Shown piece by piece: positions 17,183 to 26,425 of a stretch of DNA of 64,000 nt. The notes below the pieces were generated by a model. The model made no database searches, had not been told where the DNA came from, and saw only the letters and a program-made list of their open reading frames with translations. Both the position numbers and the translations under genes were made by a program. This stretch comes from JBLMZI01 sp050258755. GTDB lineage: Bacteria > Bacillota > Syntrophomonadia > Syntrophomonadales > DTU052. The DNA is taken from positions 124,001 through 188,000 of the forward strand of contig JBLMZI010000003.1 in assembly GCA_050258755.1 (NCBI GenBank). Reading direction: 5' to 3'. Numbering within the stretch: the stretch's first letter is position 1; each line of letters opens with the position of its first letter.

Positions 17183-18967
17183 TCAACTGTTCAGACTCAT
17201 CTTCCGCATCCGGATCGATTCCGGTGTGATTTCCACCAGTTCGTCATCAGCGATGAATTCCAGGCACTGTTCCAGGGACATCGAGCGGGGCGGCGTAATC
17301 TTCGCTGAAATATCCGAAGTGGAACTGCGGACATTGGTCAGCTGTTTTTTCTTGCAAACATTCAGGAGCAAGTCACCGGAGCGGGAGTATTCGCCCACGA
17401 TCTGCCCGCGATAGACCTCGACGCCGGCTCCGATAAACATCTCGCCGCGTTCCTGGGCGTTTTCCAGGGCATAAGCGGTGGTGTCGCCTGGCTCAAAGGC
17501 AACCAGGGATCCGCGCTGACGGGTGAGGATTTCGCCTTTGGACGGCGCATAATGCGAAAATAGATGGTGCATGATGCCCAGCCCTTTGGTATCGGTCAGA
17601 AATTCGGAGCGAAAACCGAACAGGCCTCGGGTCGGGATCAAATAGCTCAGGTTGACGGTTCCGTCAGGGCGATGAGCCATATTGACCAGCTCTGAGCGGC
17701 GCGGCCCAAGCCGTTCCATCACAATGCCTACAAATTCCTCCGGCACCTCGATCAGCAGTTCCTCCAGCGGTTCGCAGGTTTTACCGTCGATTTCCCGTTC
17801 AATCACCTGAGGCCGGGAAACCTCAAACTCGTAACCTTCCCGCCGCATGGTTTCCATCAGGATAGAAAGATGCAGCTCACCGCGCCCGGAAACCATAAAC
17901 GTATCCGGGGAATCGGTGGCTTCAACCCGAAGGCTGACGTCGGAAGCAGTCTCCCGAAACAGGCGTTCACTCAGCTTGCGGGAGGTTAAGAAAGACCCTT
18001 CGCGGCCCGCGAACGGACTTTTGTTCACCAGGAACGACACAGCCACAGTCGGTTCGTCGATATGGACGAACGGCAGCGCAATCGGTCGGTCGGGGTGACA
18101 AACGGTATCGCCGACATTGAATTCTTCAAACCCGGCAAGGACCACAATTTCTCCGGGGCCCGCCTCTTCTGCCGGGACCTTTTTCAAACCCTCGAAGGTG
18201 AACAATCCAGCCAGGCGAGCCCGTTTACCGGTTCCATCCGGACCGGTCACCACGATCTCCTGTTTGGCGGTTATCGTGCCGTTTGAGATTCTGCCCACCG
18301 CCTGCCGCCCAAGATAATTGTCGTAATCGATCAGGGTGATGCCAATCTGTAAAGGCGACTCGGGATCACCGGGCGGTTCGGGAATGTGTTCCACGATCAT
18401 CTCGAACAATGGCTTCAAATCAGTTCCTGCTGTGTACGGGGTCAGCGAGGCGGTACCCGCTCTGGCATTGGTGTAGATAACCGGAAAATCAAGCTGGTCG
18501 TCATCCGCATCCAGGTCCATAAACAGTTCCAGCACTTCATCCAGGACTTCGGCCGGGCGTGCGTTAGGCCGGTCAATCTTGTTCAGCACCACGATGGGTG
18601 ACAGGCCGGATGCCAGGGCCTTGCGCAGAACGAAACGGGTCTGGGGCATCGGACCTTCAAAGGCGTCCACCAGCAGCAGCACCCCGTCCACCATCAGCAT
18701 GATCCGCTCGACCTCGCCGCCAAAATCGGCGTGCCCCGGGGTATCGACAATGTTTAGCTTGAAATCCCCGAAATGTACTGCGGTGTTTTTTGCCATGATG
18801 GTAATGCCGCGTTCCCGTTCCAGGTCGTTCCGGTCCATGACCCGGTCTTCAACGGTCTGTTTTTCATGGAAAACCCCGCTTTGTTTCAGCATCCCGTCTA
18901 CCAGGGTCGTCTTGCCGTGGTCGACGTGTGCAATAATGGCAAGGTTTCGGATTTTACTTCGATCCAT
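17183..18967 (-). CDS. typA: Ribosome-associated GTPase TypA/BipA
   Basis: 594 residues from ATG 18967, behind GGAAAGG; the open frame extends upstream without a better start. The G domain shows AHVDHGKTTLVDGML (P-loop), DTPGHADFGGEVER (G3) and NKIDRPNARP (G4), then beta-barrel, two EF-G-like alpha/beta domains and the TypA C-terminal domain (YSRSGDLLLNVCKKKQLTN). TypA is a translational GTPase that helps late large-subunit assembly and translation under stress. Full length for the family. Confidence 0.97.
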   Translation of the reverse strand: MDRSKIRNLAIIAHVDHGKTTLVDGMLKQSGVFHEKQTVEDRVMDRNDLERERGITIMAKNTAVHFGDFKLNIVDTPGHADFGGEVERIMLMVDGVLLLVDAFEGPMPQTRFVLRKALASGLSPIVVLNKIDRPNARPAEVLDEVLELFMDLDADDDQLDFPVIYTNARAGTASLTPYTAGTDLKPLFEMIVEHIPEPPGDPESPLQIGITLIDYDNYLGRQAVGRISNGTITAKQEIVVTGPDGTGKRARLAGLFTFEGLKKVPAEEAGPGEIVVLAGFEEFNVGDTVCHPDRPIALPFVHIDEPTVAVSFLVNKSPFAGREGSFLTSRKLSERLFRETASDVSLRVEATDSPDTFMVSGRGELHLSILMETMRREGYEFEVSRPQVIEREIDGKTCEPLEELLIEVPEEFVGIVMERLGPRRSELVNMAHRPDGTVNLSYLIPTRGLFGFRSEFLTDTKGLGIMHHLFSHYAPSKGEILTRQRGSLVAFEPGDTTAYALENAQERGEMFIGAGVEVYRGQIVGEYSRSGDLLLNVCKKKQLTNVRSSTSDISAKITPPRSMSLEQCLEFIADDELVEITPESIRMRKMSLNS

Positions 18968-19141
18968 GGGTTGGTTCCTTTCCGAATGCTCCTCGCTGAG
19001 CATAAAAATAAAATGGCGCCCTGTGAATTGGGCAACCGTATGTAGTATACACAATCCGGCATGGGTGTGCCAGGAAAGTGCGCCTCAATTTGACGATTTC
19101 CCGCGAAACCGGACCAACCCACCGGCAACAATAGGAAATAA

Positions 19142-19170
19142 TTGACAAAATAGTTTTCGATTGTCATAGT
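19142..19170 (+). promoter_or_regulatory. Sigma-A-type promoter of the aminotransferase gene
   Basis: TTGACA (19142-19147), a 17-base spacer and CATAGT (19165-19170). It is 71 bp before the start codon, in the typA/aminotransferase divergent region. Confidence 0.6.
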
Positions 19171-19240
19171 AAAGGAAGCGGAAAATGTTGTATGAAAGAC
19201 GGACGGCGACCAGGCTTTCGAACGCAAAGGGGGGTCATGG

Positions 19241-20458
19241 TTGATCAAAGCTGCAAGACGAATTCAGCAGTTACCAATCGGTATTTGTACACGAATTGAG
19301 AATGCCATCGAAAAAAGCCGAGCCAACGGGCTCGAAATGATCAATTTCGGAATCGGCGATTCGGACGCGCCGACGCCGGAAGGCATTCTCGAAAGCCTCC
19401 AGCACACGATATGGGATGCGGCCCTGCACCAATCGTCAACTTCAATCGGATCAGCGGCGTTTCGCACGGCGGTGGCGGCCTGGTACCGGTATCAGTATGC
19501 CGTAGAAATCGACCCCGAACGCGAAGTTGTGGCCTTAATGGGTTCCCGCGAAGGGATTGCCAATCTTTCACTGGCTTATCTTGATCCGGGCGATATCAGC
19601 CTGGTTCCCGAGCCGGGGCAGCCGTCGGCGAAGATCGGTTCTATGCTGGCCGGTGCGCAGCCCTACATTGTATCGCTCTCGCCTGAGACTGGCTACCGGA
19701 TCGATGTCGGAGCTATTCCGGTGGCGATCGCGCGCCGAGCCAGGATTCTCTGGCTGAATTATCCCCATTATCCGACTGGCGCGGCGGCAGATCGGGTTCT
19801 TTTCCAGGAAATCGTCAATTTTGCGCGGGAATATGATCTGCTGGTCTGCCATGACTTTTCGAGCGGGGAACCGTGCGGCGGCGGCATGCCATCCCCGAGC
19901 ATTCTTGAGGCTGATGGCGCACAGGAGGTTTGTGTGGAACTGGGTTCGCCCGTCAAACCGTTTTATCTGAACGATTGGCGGCTGGGTTGGGCGGCCGGCA
20001 ATGCCGAAGCCATCGCAATGCTGAAAATGAACAAGTCTGCGGTGGAAACCAAAGCGTTCAGCCAGCACCAGTCGGCGGCGATCCTGGCCTTGCGGTCCTC
20101 GTCGGACGGGATGCGCGACCAGGCCCGGGTTTATGCAAAACGACGCGATTTACTGATTGCGGGATTAAACCGGCTGGGATGGCCGGTGGATTCTCGATCC
20201 GGTACCTATTCGGTCTGGGCCGGGCTCCCTCTCGGATGGTCGGATTCCATCGAGTTCGCCGAAGCGCTTTTGACCCGGTGCGGCATCGTGGTCGTGCCCG
20301 GTGAGATTTACGGAAAAGGCGGGGAAGGATACGTTCGACTGACGCTAACGGTTCGGGAGGAGCGGATTCGGGAAGCCCTGCGGCGGATTGAGCTTTCGGG
20401 GATTCTTGAAGCGCCTGCGTGGAAAAACAAGGCCGGCTTGGCACTGGGCGGCATGTAA
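19241..20458 (+). CDS. Class I/II PLP aminotransferase, LL-diaminopimelate aminotransferase-like
   Basis: 405 residues from TTG 19241, with AAGGGGGGT just upstream; the nearby ATG is out of frame. Fold-type I aminotransferase features are clear: NFGIGDSDAPTPEGI, LWLNYPHYPTGAAA, a lysine in PVKPFYLNDWRLGWAAGN, and VRLTLTVREERIREAL. The lysine is spaced exactly as in the usual SLSKTYNMTGWR motif, so PLP could still be bound, but the serine before it and several neighbours differ. Closest family by pattern is DapL/AspC-like. Because of the altered active-site loop the substrate may differ from diaminopimelate. Confidence 0.8.
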   Translation: MIKAARRIQQLPIGICTRIENAIEKSRANGLEMINFGIGDSDAPTPEGILESLQHTIWDAALHQSSTSIGSAAFRTAVAAWYRYQYAVEIDPEREVVALMGSREGIANLSLAYLDPGDISLVPEPGQPSAKIGSMLAGAQPYIVSLSPETGYRIDVGAIPVAIARRARILWLNYPHYPTGAAADRVLFQEIVNFAREYDLLVCHDFSSGEPCGGGMPSPSILEADGAQEVCVELGSPVKPFYLNDWRLGWAAGNAEAIAMLKMNKSAVETKAFSQHQSAAILALRSSSDGMRDQARVYAKRRDLLIAGLNRLGWPVDSRSGTYSVWAGLPLGWSDSIEFAEALLTRCGIVVVPGEIYGKGGEGYVRLTLTVREERIREALRRIELSGILEAPAWKNKAGLALGGM

Positions 20459-20501
20459 CCGCCGAAGTGCGAACTGAATTTGAATCGATGTAAGCGGAAT
20501 A

Positions 20502-20550
20502 CCGGACGGTGCACAGGCTGATAAAGGCCAACGAACCGCCCGGTTTTTCT
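20502..20550 (+). terminator. Terminator after the aminotransferase gene
   Basis: CCGGACGGT (20502-20510) pairs with ACCGCCCGG (20535-20543) with one internal mismatch, followed by TTTTTCTT. Confidence 0.65.
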
Positions 20551-20553
20551 TGC

Positions 20554-20582
20554 TTGCGAATCACTCAGAGAGGGCGTAAACT
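20554..20582 (+). promoter_or_regulatory. Putative promoter of fur
   Basis: TTGCGA, a 17-base spacer and TAAACT (20577-20582). Weak by match, but it sits just before the Fur box, so Fur bound there would block initiation. Confidence 0.45.
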
Positions 20583-20589
20583 ACATATA

Positions 20590-20608
20590 GATAATGATAA
20601 TCATTCTC
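20590..20608 (+). promoter_or_regulatory. Fur box
   Basis: GATAATGATAATCATTCTC matches the classic 19-base Fur box in 18 of 19 positions. It lies 16 bp before the fur start codon, pointing to autoregulation and to iron control of the linked FeoB-like gene. Confidence 0.9.
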
Positions 20609-20624
20609 AATAAGGAGGCGGCTG

Positions 20625-21053
20625 ATGAAGGACGCTTTTGCCGATAAACTGGCCCAGGGCCGAATGAAGTTGACCCGGCAGCGCCAGGTCATACTGGACG
20701 TGCTGGAAGAACACCGCGGCGAGCATCTTACCGCCGAGGAAATCTATCTGGCCGTGAAAACGGTCATGCCGGGAATCGGTCTGGCCACCGTCTATCGGAA
20801 TCTTGAAATGATGGCACGGCTGGAGATCATTCACAAGACAAGCTTTGACGAGCGCGGCCATCGATATGAGTTTTGCGAAGCGGAAGGACACTTTCACCAT
20901 CATTTTATCTGTTTGACCTGCGGAAACATCCTTGAAGTGAAGGATGACCTGCTGCACGCTTTGGAATCGGAAATGGAGCGCAAGGGATTTGTCATAGTGG
21001 ATCACAGCCTGAAGCTCTACGGGCATTGCCCGGAATGCCGGCCTCATAAGTAG
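20625..21053 (+). CDS. fur: Ferric uptake regulator, Fur family
   Basis: 142 residues from ATG 20625, after AAGGAGGCG. A winged helix (KLTRQRQVILDVLEEHRGEHLTAEEIY) is followed by the dimer/metal domain with HFHHHFICLTCGNILEV and a C-terminal HCPEC pair, so the structural zinc site (C-x2-C twice) and the His-rich regulatory site are present. PerR and Zur are alternatives from sequence alone, but the near-perfect Fur box upstream and the FeoB-like gene downstream favour iron control. Confidence 0.93.
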   Translation: MKDAFADKLAQGRMKLTRQRQVILDVLEEHRGEHLTAEEIYLAVKTVMPGIGLATVYRNLEMMARLEIIHKTSFDERGHRYEFCEAEGHFHHHFICLTCGNILEVKDDLLHALESEMERKGFVIVDHSLKLYGHCPECRPHK

Positions 21054-21090
21054 AAATAAGAAGGCCGCCGCGATGAATGGAGGAGTAAAT

Positions 21091-22341
21091 ATGGCTCGCG
21101 CTGTTGTCATCCGCATGGATGAAGAAAATGCAGTCCGCGCATTGACCAGGAGTGAAAAGATCGACCGGGTCGTCCTGGATAAAATATGGGGATTTCCCAT
21201 TATGGTAGCTAGTTTCGGCATGCTGTTCGCGGCCAGCTTTCTTATTGGGCAGCCGATTTCCAGTGTGCTGGGACAGGGGCTTGATTGGATTGCTGTCAGC
21301 TTTGAAGCGTTCTTTGCCGGTAAGATTCCGAACTTAGCGATGAGCCTGCTGTCGGATGGGGTTTTTCGAGGCATCGCTTCCGCGTTAACCTTTTTCCCGC
21401 AGATGCTGCTGTTCTTTGCATTCTATTCGCTGATCAGCGATACCGGTTATACCGCGCGGATCGCATACCTGATGCACCGGCCGATGTCGAAACTCCGAAT
21501 GGACAGCCGGGCGTTTGCGCCGCTGGTGCTCGGGTACACGTGCAATGTTTCAACGATCATTGGCGCCCGGGATATCCCAAGCAGAACCGACCGGCTGATC
21601 GTAATGCTGGTCAGTTCGTTCACCCCGTGTTCGGCCCGGTTTGCCGTTATCCTGTATATTGCGGCGGCGTTTTTCAATCCGCTTGCGGCCACTGCGGTCA
21701 TGTGCAGTCTGATCGTGCTCAGCTGGCTGATCAGTGCCGGGGTTTCCTATCTCTTAACAAAAATGATGCCGGAACGGGCCGCCGAAGTCGGCGAACCGAT
21801 CCTGCCGCCCTATCAGGTTCCGAGCCTGACTGCGGTACTGAAAGCGGCCTTTTACCGCACGGGTGAGTTTATCAACCGGATCAAGACGGTGATAATGGTC
21901 AGTTCGGTGCTGGTCTGGGGAATGTCGACCTTCCCGCTTGGCGCGGGCTTTGAGCATTCCTACGCTGCCATGATCGGGCACTGGCTCGAACCGGCCGGCC
22001 GGATCATGGGACTGAACTGGCAGATGATTGTAAGCCTGATCTTCGGGTTCTTTGCCAAGGAAACGACGCTGGCCACGCTGGGGGTCCTCTTTCACGCTTC
22101 CGAAGGACTCGGAAACCTGGGCGCGTTGATGACCGCGCATATTTCACCGCTGGCCGGCCTGGCGTTCCTGAGCGTGTATATGTTCTATATCCCGTGCCTG
22201 ACAACGGTTACTACGATTTACAAGGAAAGCGGGAGCAAGGGATTCGCCGCGTTTTCGATCCTGGTCAGCCTGACCGTCGCCTTTGTGCTCGGTAGTATGA
22301 TCTACAACCTGGGTAACCTGGTCTTGCTGGCGGTCCGCTGA
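21091..22341 (+). CDS. FeoB-like ferrous iron transporter membrane domain, no GTPase domain
   Basis: 416 residues from ATG 21091, after GGAGGAG. After a 35-residue cytoplasmic head, the sequence matches the FeoB membrane part: DKIWGFPIMVASFGMLFAAS, LLSDGVFRGIASALTFFPQM, GYTARIAYLMHRPMSKL and LGYTCNVSTIIGARDIPSRT, with two gate (nucleoside-recognition) halves and SCSAR-like TPCSARFAVI. The usual N-terminal GTP-binding domain (P-loop, DxxG, NxxD) is absent, and no separate G-domain gene or feoA lies in the window. It starts 38 bp after fur and shares the Fur box. Iron transport is the likely role, but a transporter for another metal or solute is possible. Confidence 0.82.
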   Translation: MARAVVIRMDEENAVRALTRSEKIDRVVLDKIWGFPIMVASFGMLFAASFLIGQPISSVLGQGLDWIAVSFEAFFAGKIPNLAMSLLSDGVFRGIASALTFFPQMLLFFAFYSLISDTGYTARIAYLMHRPMSKLRMDSRAFAPLVLGYTCNVSTIIGARDIPSRTDRLIVMLVSSFTPCSARFAVILYIAAAFFNPLAATAVMCSLIVLSWLISAGVSYLLTKMMPERAAEVGEPILPPYQVPSLTAVLKAAFYRTGEFINRIKTVIMVSSVLVWGMSTFPLGAGFEHSYAAMIGHWLEPAGRIMGLNWQMIVSLIFGFFAKETTLATLGVLFHASEGLGNLGALMTAHISPLAGLAFLSVYMFYIPCLTTVTTIYKESGSKGFAAFSILVSLTVAFVLGSMIYNLGNLVLLAVR

Positions 22342-22529
22342 GCGTGCCGGGGTTGACCGAATGAGCGGAAAGCGGAAGCGATTCAGGCTGGAGCTCCGGT
22401 CGAGAAAGACGATGGGTCGGGTATTACGAATTGCCACCATTTGGTATGATGGAGGAGCGGGTTACAGGGCGATAGCATCGGCAATGCCGCCGTGGCCTGC
22501 AGGATTCGGGCAGCATGGGAGCATGATGT

Positions 22530-23171
22530 ATGAGACGTATATTTTTTCTGGATTTTGACGGAACGATCACCATGCACGACACCTGTGGGGTCATTGTGAC
22601 AACCTTTTGCGAGCCGGGCTGGGAAGCCGTGAACGAACGCTGGGAGCGCGGCGAGATCGGCACCGTGGATTGTGCTCGGGAAACCTTTGCGCTGATGGAT
22701 ACCACGCCGGAGGCGATCCTGACCTGTGTATCCAGAATCCCGGCTGACCCCGGTTTTCAGCGCTTGATTGCACAGATTCGGCAGCGCGGGGACCGGGTGG
22801 TGATCGTCAGTGACGGCTATCGCCAGATCATTGATGCAATTCTGGAACGGGAATCGGCCGCCGACCTGGAGCGCTATTCCAACGAACTTGTCCTGGTGGA
22901 CGGCCGGTTTGATATCGGTACCCCGCATTTTAATGACGACTGCGGGGTTTGTGGTACCTGTAAAACCTCAATTGTCCGGCGCTGCAGCGAACCCGGGGTG
23001 GAACGGATCTACATTGGGGACGGCCTGTCGGATAAATGCCCGGTTAACGAGGCGGATCGGGTTTTTGCCAAAGGCAAGCTTTTGGATTACTGCCGGGGAA
23101 AGGGCATCCCGTGTCAGGCTTACGGGACCCTGCACGATGTGGCCGAAGCGCTGGACTGGGAGCCGCGATGA
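22530..23171 (+). CDS. HAD-family phosphatase (MtnX/SerB-like)
   Basis: 213 residues from ATG 22530. HAD motif I is FFLDFDGTIT (nucleophile D9, acid D11), motif II VVIVSDGYRQ, motif III Lys in CKTSIV, motif IV YIGDGLSDKCP. The overall pattern fits the MtnX branch (2-hydroxy-3-keto-5-methylthiopentenyl-1-phosphate phosphatase), but no other methionine-salvage gene is near, so the substrate is open. A CGVCGTCK cluster could bind metal. It is followed by a strong terminator. Confidence 0.85.
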   Translation: MRRIFFLDFDGTITMHDTCGVIVTTFCEPGWEAVNERWERGEIGTVDCARETFALMDTTPEAILTCVSRIPADPGFQRLIAQIRQRGDRVVIVSDGYRQIIDAILERESAADLERYSNELVLVDGRFDIGTPHFNDDCGVCGTCKTSIVRRCSEPGVERIYIGDGLSDKCPVNEADRVFAKGKLLDYCRGKGIPCQAYGTLHDVAEALDWEPR

Positions 23172-23217
23172 AGGGAAGAGACGCTGCCCTGACGACTTTT
23201 TAGGTTGAAAACTGTAA

Positions 23218-23260
23218 AAGGCCCGCTTATCAAAAAAATGATGATAAGCGGGCTTTCTTT
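23218..23260 (+). terminator. Bidirectional terminator
   Basis: GCCCGCTTATC (23221-23231) pairs with 23243-23253, followed by TTTCTTT; on the minus strand CTTTT follows. It lies between the convergent HAD and TolC-like genes. Confidence 0.85.
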
Positions 23261-23281
23261 GTCAGTTCATCAGCCTTGAAG

Positions 23282-24442
23282 TTACTTTGCCGGGGTCCAG
23301 TCGGCCGGGTCGTAGGGAGAGCGGCCGGTGGTGTTGTAGAACTGCGATTTCTGAACCACCAGCGCGGCCTGCGCGCTGACCAGGTCCGTTCGGGCTTTGA
23401 CCACGGTCAGTTCGGCACTGGAAAGATCGTTACTGCCGGTGATGCTGTATCGGGCGATGGTCCCCGCCGCGTATTTGGCCTGCGCCTGTTTCAGGGCGGT
23501 TTCGGCCTGGCGCAGCGTAATCTGACTTGAGGATACTCTGGCCTCAGCCGTTTGCAGGGCATAGTACGCGCTTTCCACCGATTGCCGAATCTCCGTTTTC
23601 TTGCTCTCTGTGCTCAATATGGAAATCTGATAGTCCTGGTTGGTGGTATTGGTGCCATTCAGGATCATCCAGTTCAGGCGATTCTCCTTTAAGGCCTGAT
23701 CCTGCTCGGCCTGCCACAGCGTCACCGAATAATTGAAGGCCCGCTGACTTTCCTCGTCCAGGGTACTGCGGTTTACCTTGGTCAGAGCAGGCAGGCTTGC
23801 GGGCTTAGTGATTTTGGCCGGATCGATATTCATCTTTTGGGCCAGCAGTGATCTGGTTTTTTCGACCGTCAGCTTGGCGGCGTCTTCGTCCTTAAGCGCC
23901 GTGTCCAGCGCATCCTTGACTGCGTTCAGGTCGCTGGCGGAGATCAGACCGGCTTTACGGCCGTAGGTGGCCGCCCGCAGCTTGTTTTGAGCGCTTAGCG
24001 TGTTGCGCTTGGCGAGTTCATAGCTATTAACCGCATTCAGATAATCAGTGTACTTTTGGATCGCGCCGTAATCGATGACGTTTTGCTGTGCGCTGAGATT
24101 CTTATTGACCGCGGTCAGCGAATTCTGGGCGGATTGATAGCTGTCTACCGTCTGGGCATAGGAACTGCTGAGCGATCCGCCTCCAGGCAGATAGGTCACG
24201 CTCAAGGCGGCATTATCCCTTGTTTTTACGGCCTTTTGCTGCTGGAGCTGCAGGGTTTTCACATCAGGATCGGCTATACGCGCAGACTCGATCGACTGTT
24301 GAATCGTAACCCCGGGTACGGGTGCGGCGGCTGTCTTGCCGGCTGCAACCGTGGCTGCGGCGGTCGGGACCGGCGGCAGCAGGCAGGTCAGGGTGACGAT
24401 TAACGCTGCCAGTGTTTTTTTCATGCAGACACGGGATTTCAT
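23282..24442 (-). CDS. TolC-family efflux protein
   Basis: 386 residues from ATG 24442, behind GGGAG. A signal peptide ends near TAAA (about 30). The rest is mostly long alpha-helices with two internally similar halves, as in TolC/OEP proteins (for example RLNWMILNGTNTTNQDYQ and LRQAETALKQAQAKYAAGTI). It closes the macA-macB operon, so it probably completes a tripartite pump. It is shorter than typical proteobacterial TolC (about 430-490), as seen in Bacillota. Its presence may mean an outer membrane, but TolC-like proteins also occur in monoderm Clostridia. Confidence 0.8.
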   Translation of the reverse strand: MKSRVCMKKTLAALIVTLTCLLPPVPTAAATVAAGKTAAAPVPGVTIQQSIESARIADPDVKTLQLQQQKAVKTRDNAALSVTYLPGGGSLSSSYAQTVDSYQSAQNSLTAVNKNLSAQQNVIDYGAIQKYTDYLNAVNSYELAKRNTLSAQNKLRAATYGRKAGLISASDLNAVKDALDTALKDEDAAKLTVEKTRSLLAQKMNIDPAKITKPASLPALTKVNRSTLDEESQRAFNYSVTLWQAEQDQALKENRLNWMILNGTNTTNQDYQISILSTESKKTEIRQSVESAYYALQTAEARVSSSQITLRQAETALKQAQAKYAAGTIARYSITGSNDLSSAELTVVKARTDLVSAQAALVVQKSQFYNTTGRSPYDPADWTPAK

Positions 24443-24457
24443 CAAAAACACTCCCTC

Positions 24458-25669
24458 TTATTCATACCGCAAGGCTTCAATTGGATCTGATTCCGAGGCC
24501 TTCTTGGCCGGATAGTAGCCGAAGACCAGACCGACCACCATCGAGAAAGAAATCGCGATGATAATGGACCAGATCGATACGATGATTGTAATTTCCTTGA
24601 AGAGCATGCCGAATAGGTACGCGAATCCGCAGCCCAGAAGGGTGCCGATGGTTCCCCCCACCAGGCAGAGCACGATGGCTTCCACCAGAAATTGCGCCCG
24701 AATCGCGCTGCCGGTCGCGCCGACTGCCATGCGAATCCCGATCTCCCGGGTTCGCTCGGTGACCGAAACCAGCATGATATTCATGACCCCGATTCCACCC
24801 ACCAGCAGGGAGACGGCGGCTATACCGCCCAGCAAAAGACTCAGGATGCGGGTTGTATCCTCGACCGCGGACAGGAGCTCAGCCATGTCCATGATCCGAA
24901 AATCATCTTCCGCATCTGCCCCCAGCCGGTGCCGTTCCCGCAGCAGAGTAGTGATAGCATCCTTTAAAAAGGTCAGGGCCTCTTTCTTTTGAGCTTGCAC
25001 ATTGATTATCCGTAGGCTTGATCCCCCGACCAAACGCTGCTGTACCGTAGTCAAAGGAAGATAAATCATATTATCTGGGTCGGACCCCATGCTGGCACCG
25101 CCCTGGCTGGGCAGCACGCCGATCACGGTGAAGGACAAGCCATTTAATTTGATTGTGGTTCCAACCGGTGAGGTTCCTGATGGATACAGGTTTTCAACCA
25201 CGGTTGGACCGATGACCGCGACCAGGGTCATGCCGTTCACATCGGCATCGGTGATAAAAGAACCTTCGGTAATTATCCATTCCTTAATATCTTTCATTTC
25301 CGGAGTTGTGCCGCTGACGCTGGACTGCCAGCTCAGGCTGCCCTGAGCCGCTGTGACACTGGTCGATACCTCTGGCGCCACGTTTTTAACCAGCGGAAGA
25401 TTCCTGATTGCGTCGGCATCCGCTCGGGTTAGGGTGCTCGATCCCGTTCCGCGCAGTGCACCCCGTCCGCCAGCGGGCATAATCATCAACAGGTTCGACC
25501 CCATGCTGGAGATGCGGCTGGTGATTCCCGCGCTGGCGCTCTGGCTCAGGGACACCATCATGATGACCGATGCGACGCCGATGATGATCCCAAGCGCGGT
25601 CAATCCCGACCGGAGTTTGTTCATGGTCAGGCTCCGCACAGCGGTGCTGAATATCATCAAGAAGTCCAT
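24458..25669 (-). CDS. MacB-type ABC transporter permease
   Basis: 403 residues from ATG 25669, after GGAGG. One N-terminal membrane helix (LRSGLTALGIIIGVASVIMMVSL), a large extracytoplasmic MacB core domain (about 45-270), then three C-terminal FtsX-type helices beginning at about 280 (GGIAAVSLLVGGIGVMNIML). MacB proteins use ATP to drive export of substrates gathered outside the inner membrane. Here the ATPase is a separate polypeptide whose gene overlaps this start by 13 bp. Confidence 0.93.
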   Translation of the reverse strand: MDFLMIFSTAVRSLTMNKLRSGLTALGIIIGVASVIMMVSLSQSASAGITSRISSMGSNLLMIMPAGGRGALRGTGSSTLTRADADAIRNLPLVKNVAPEVSTSVTAAQGSLSWQSSVSGTTPEMKDIKEWIITEGSFITDADVNGMTLVAVIGPTVVENLYPSGTSPVGTTIKLNGLSFTVIGVLPSQGGASMGSDPDNMIYLPLTTVQQRLVGGSSLRIINVQAQKKEALTFLKDAITTLLRERHRLGADAEDDFRIMDMAELLSAVEDTTRILSLLLGGIAAVSLLVGGIGVMNIMLVSVTERTREIGIRMAVGATGSAIRAQFLVEAIVLCLVGGTIGTLLGCGFAYLFGMLFKEITIIVSIWSIIIAISFSMVVGLVFGYYPAKKASESDPIEALRYE

Positions 25670-26397
25670 GCCGCTTCGCCTCCTTCTCCGGTTGGGCCGG
25701 CACTGTGATCCCGGTGTTCTTCGCTGATGATCAACCCGTCCCGGAGCCGGATGATCCGGTCGCAGTAGTCGGCAATTTCCGGTTCGTGGGTGACGATAAC
25801 GATGCTTAAGGCTTTCTCCCGATTCAGCCGGCGCAGCAGAAGCATGATTTCCTTGCTGGTCTGGGTATCCAGCGCGCCGGTCGGCTCGTCAGCCAGAAGC
25901 AAATCAGGATCGTTCACCAGTGAGCGCGCAATCGCGACCCGCTGCTGCTGCCCGCCCGACAGCTGGGTGGACCGATGGTTTTCCCGGCCGGCCAAACCCA
26001 TTAAGGCGAGCATTTCCATGGCCTTGACCCGGGCCGCTTTCCGGTTCACACCGGCGTAACTCATCGGGAGCATCACATTCTCGAGAGCCGATGTCCGGGC
26101 CAACAGGTTGAAATTTTGAAACACAAAGCCAATCCGCCGGTTGCGCAGGTAAGCGAGTTGGTCCCGATTCATGGTCATCACGTCATAGCCGGCGAAGGTA
26201 TAAGCGCCGGTGTCCGGTTTATCCAGGCAGCCGAGGATATTCATCATGGTAGATTTTCCGGAGCCGGACGGCCCCATAATCGCTACCATCTCGCATTTAT
26301 CAAGTCTTAAAGTGACCCCGCACAGAGCCCGCACCGGCATATCGGCGCCGTGATAAGTTTTGGTGATGTTCTCCAGGTTGATATCAATTGTGCCCAT
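25657..26397 (-). CDS. MacB-type ABC transporter ATP-binding protein
   Basis: 246 residues from ATG 26397, behind AAAGGG; the upstream open frame has no site. Walker A is GPSGSGKST, Q-loop FVFQNFNLL, signature LSGGQQQRVAIARSL, Walker B LLLADEPTGALD and the switch His is in IVTHE. All are intact. It belongs to the LolD/MacB group that pairs with FtsX-type permeases. It lies between macA and the permease gene with overlap or short gaps, so the three are translated together. Confidence 0.95.
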   Translation of the reverse strand: MGTIDINLENITKTYHGADMPVRALCGVTLRLDKCEMVAIMGPSGSGKSTMMNILGCLDKPDTGAYTFAGYDVMTMNRDQLAYLRNRRIGFVFQNFNLLARTSALENVMLPMSYAGVNRKAARVKAMEMLALMGLAGRENHRSTQLSGGQQQRVAIARSLVNDPDLLLADEPTGALDTQTSKEIMLLLRRLNREKALSIVIVTHEPEIADYCDRIIRLRDGLIISEEHRDHSAGPTGEGGEAAWTS

Positions 26398-26425
26398 CGT
26401 TTTGTTCCCTTTCCGGTTCTCAGCA

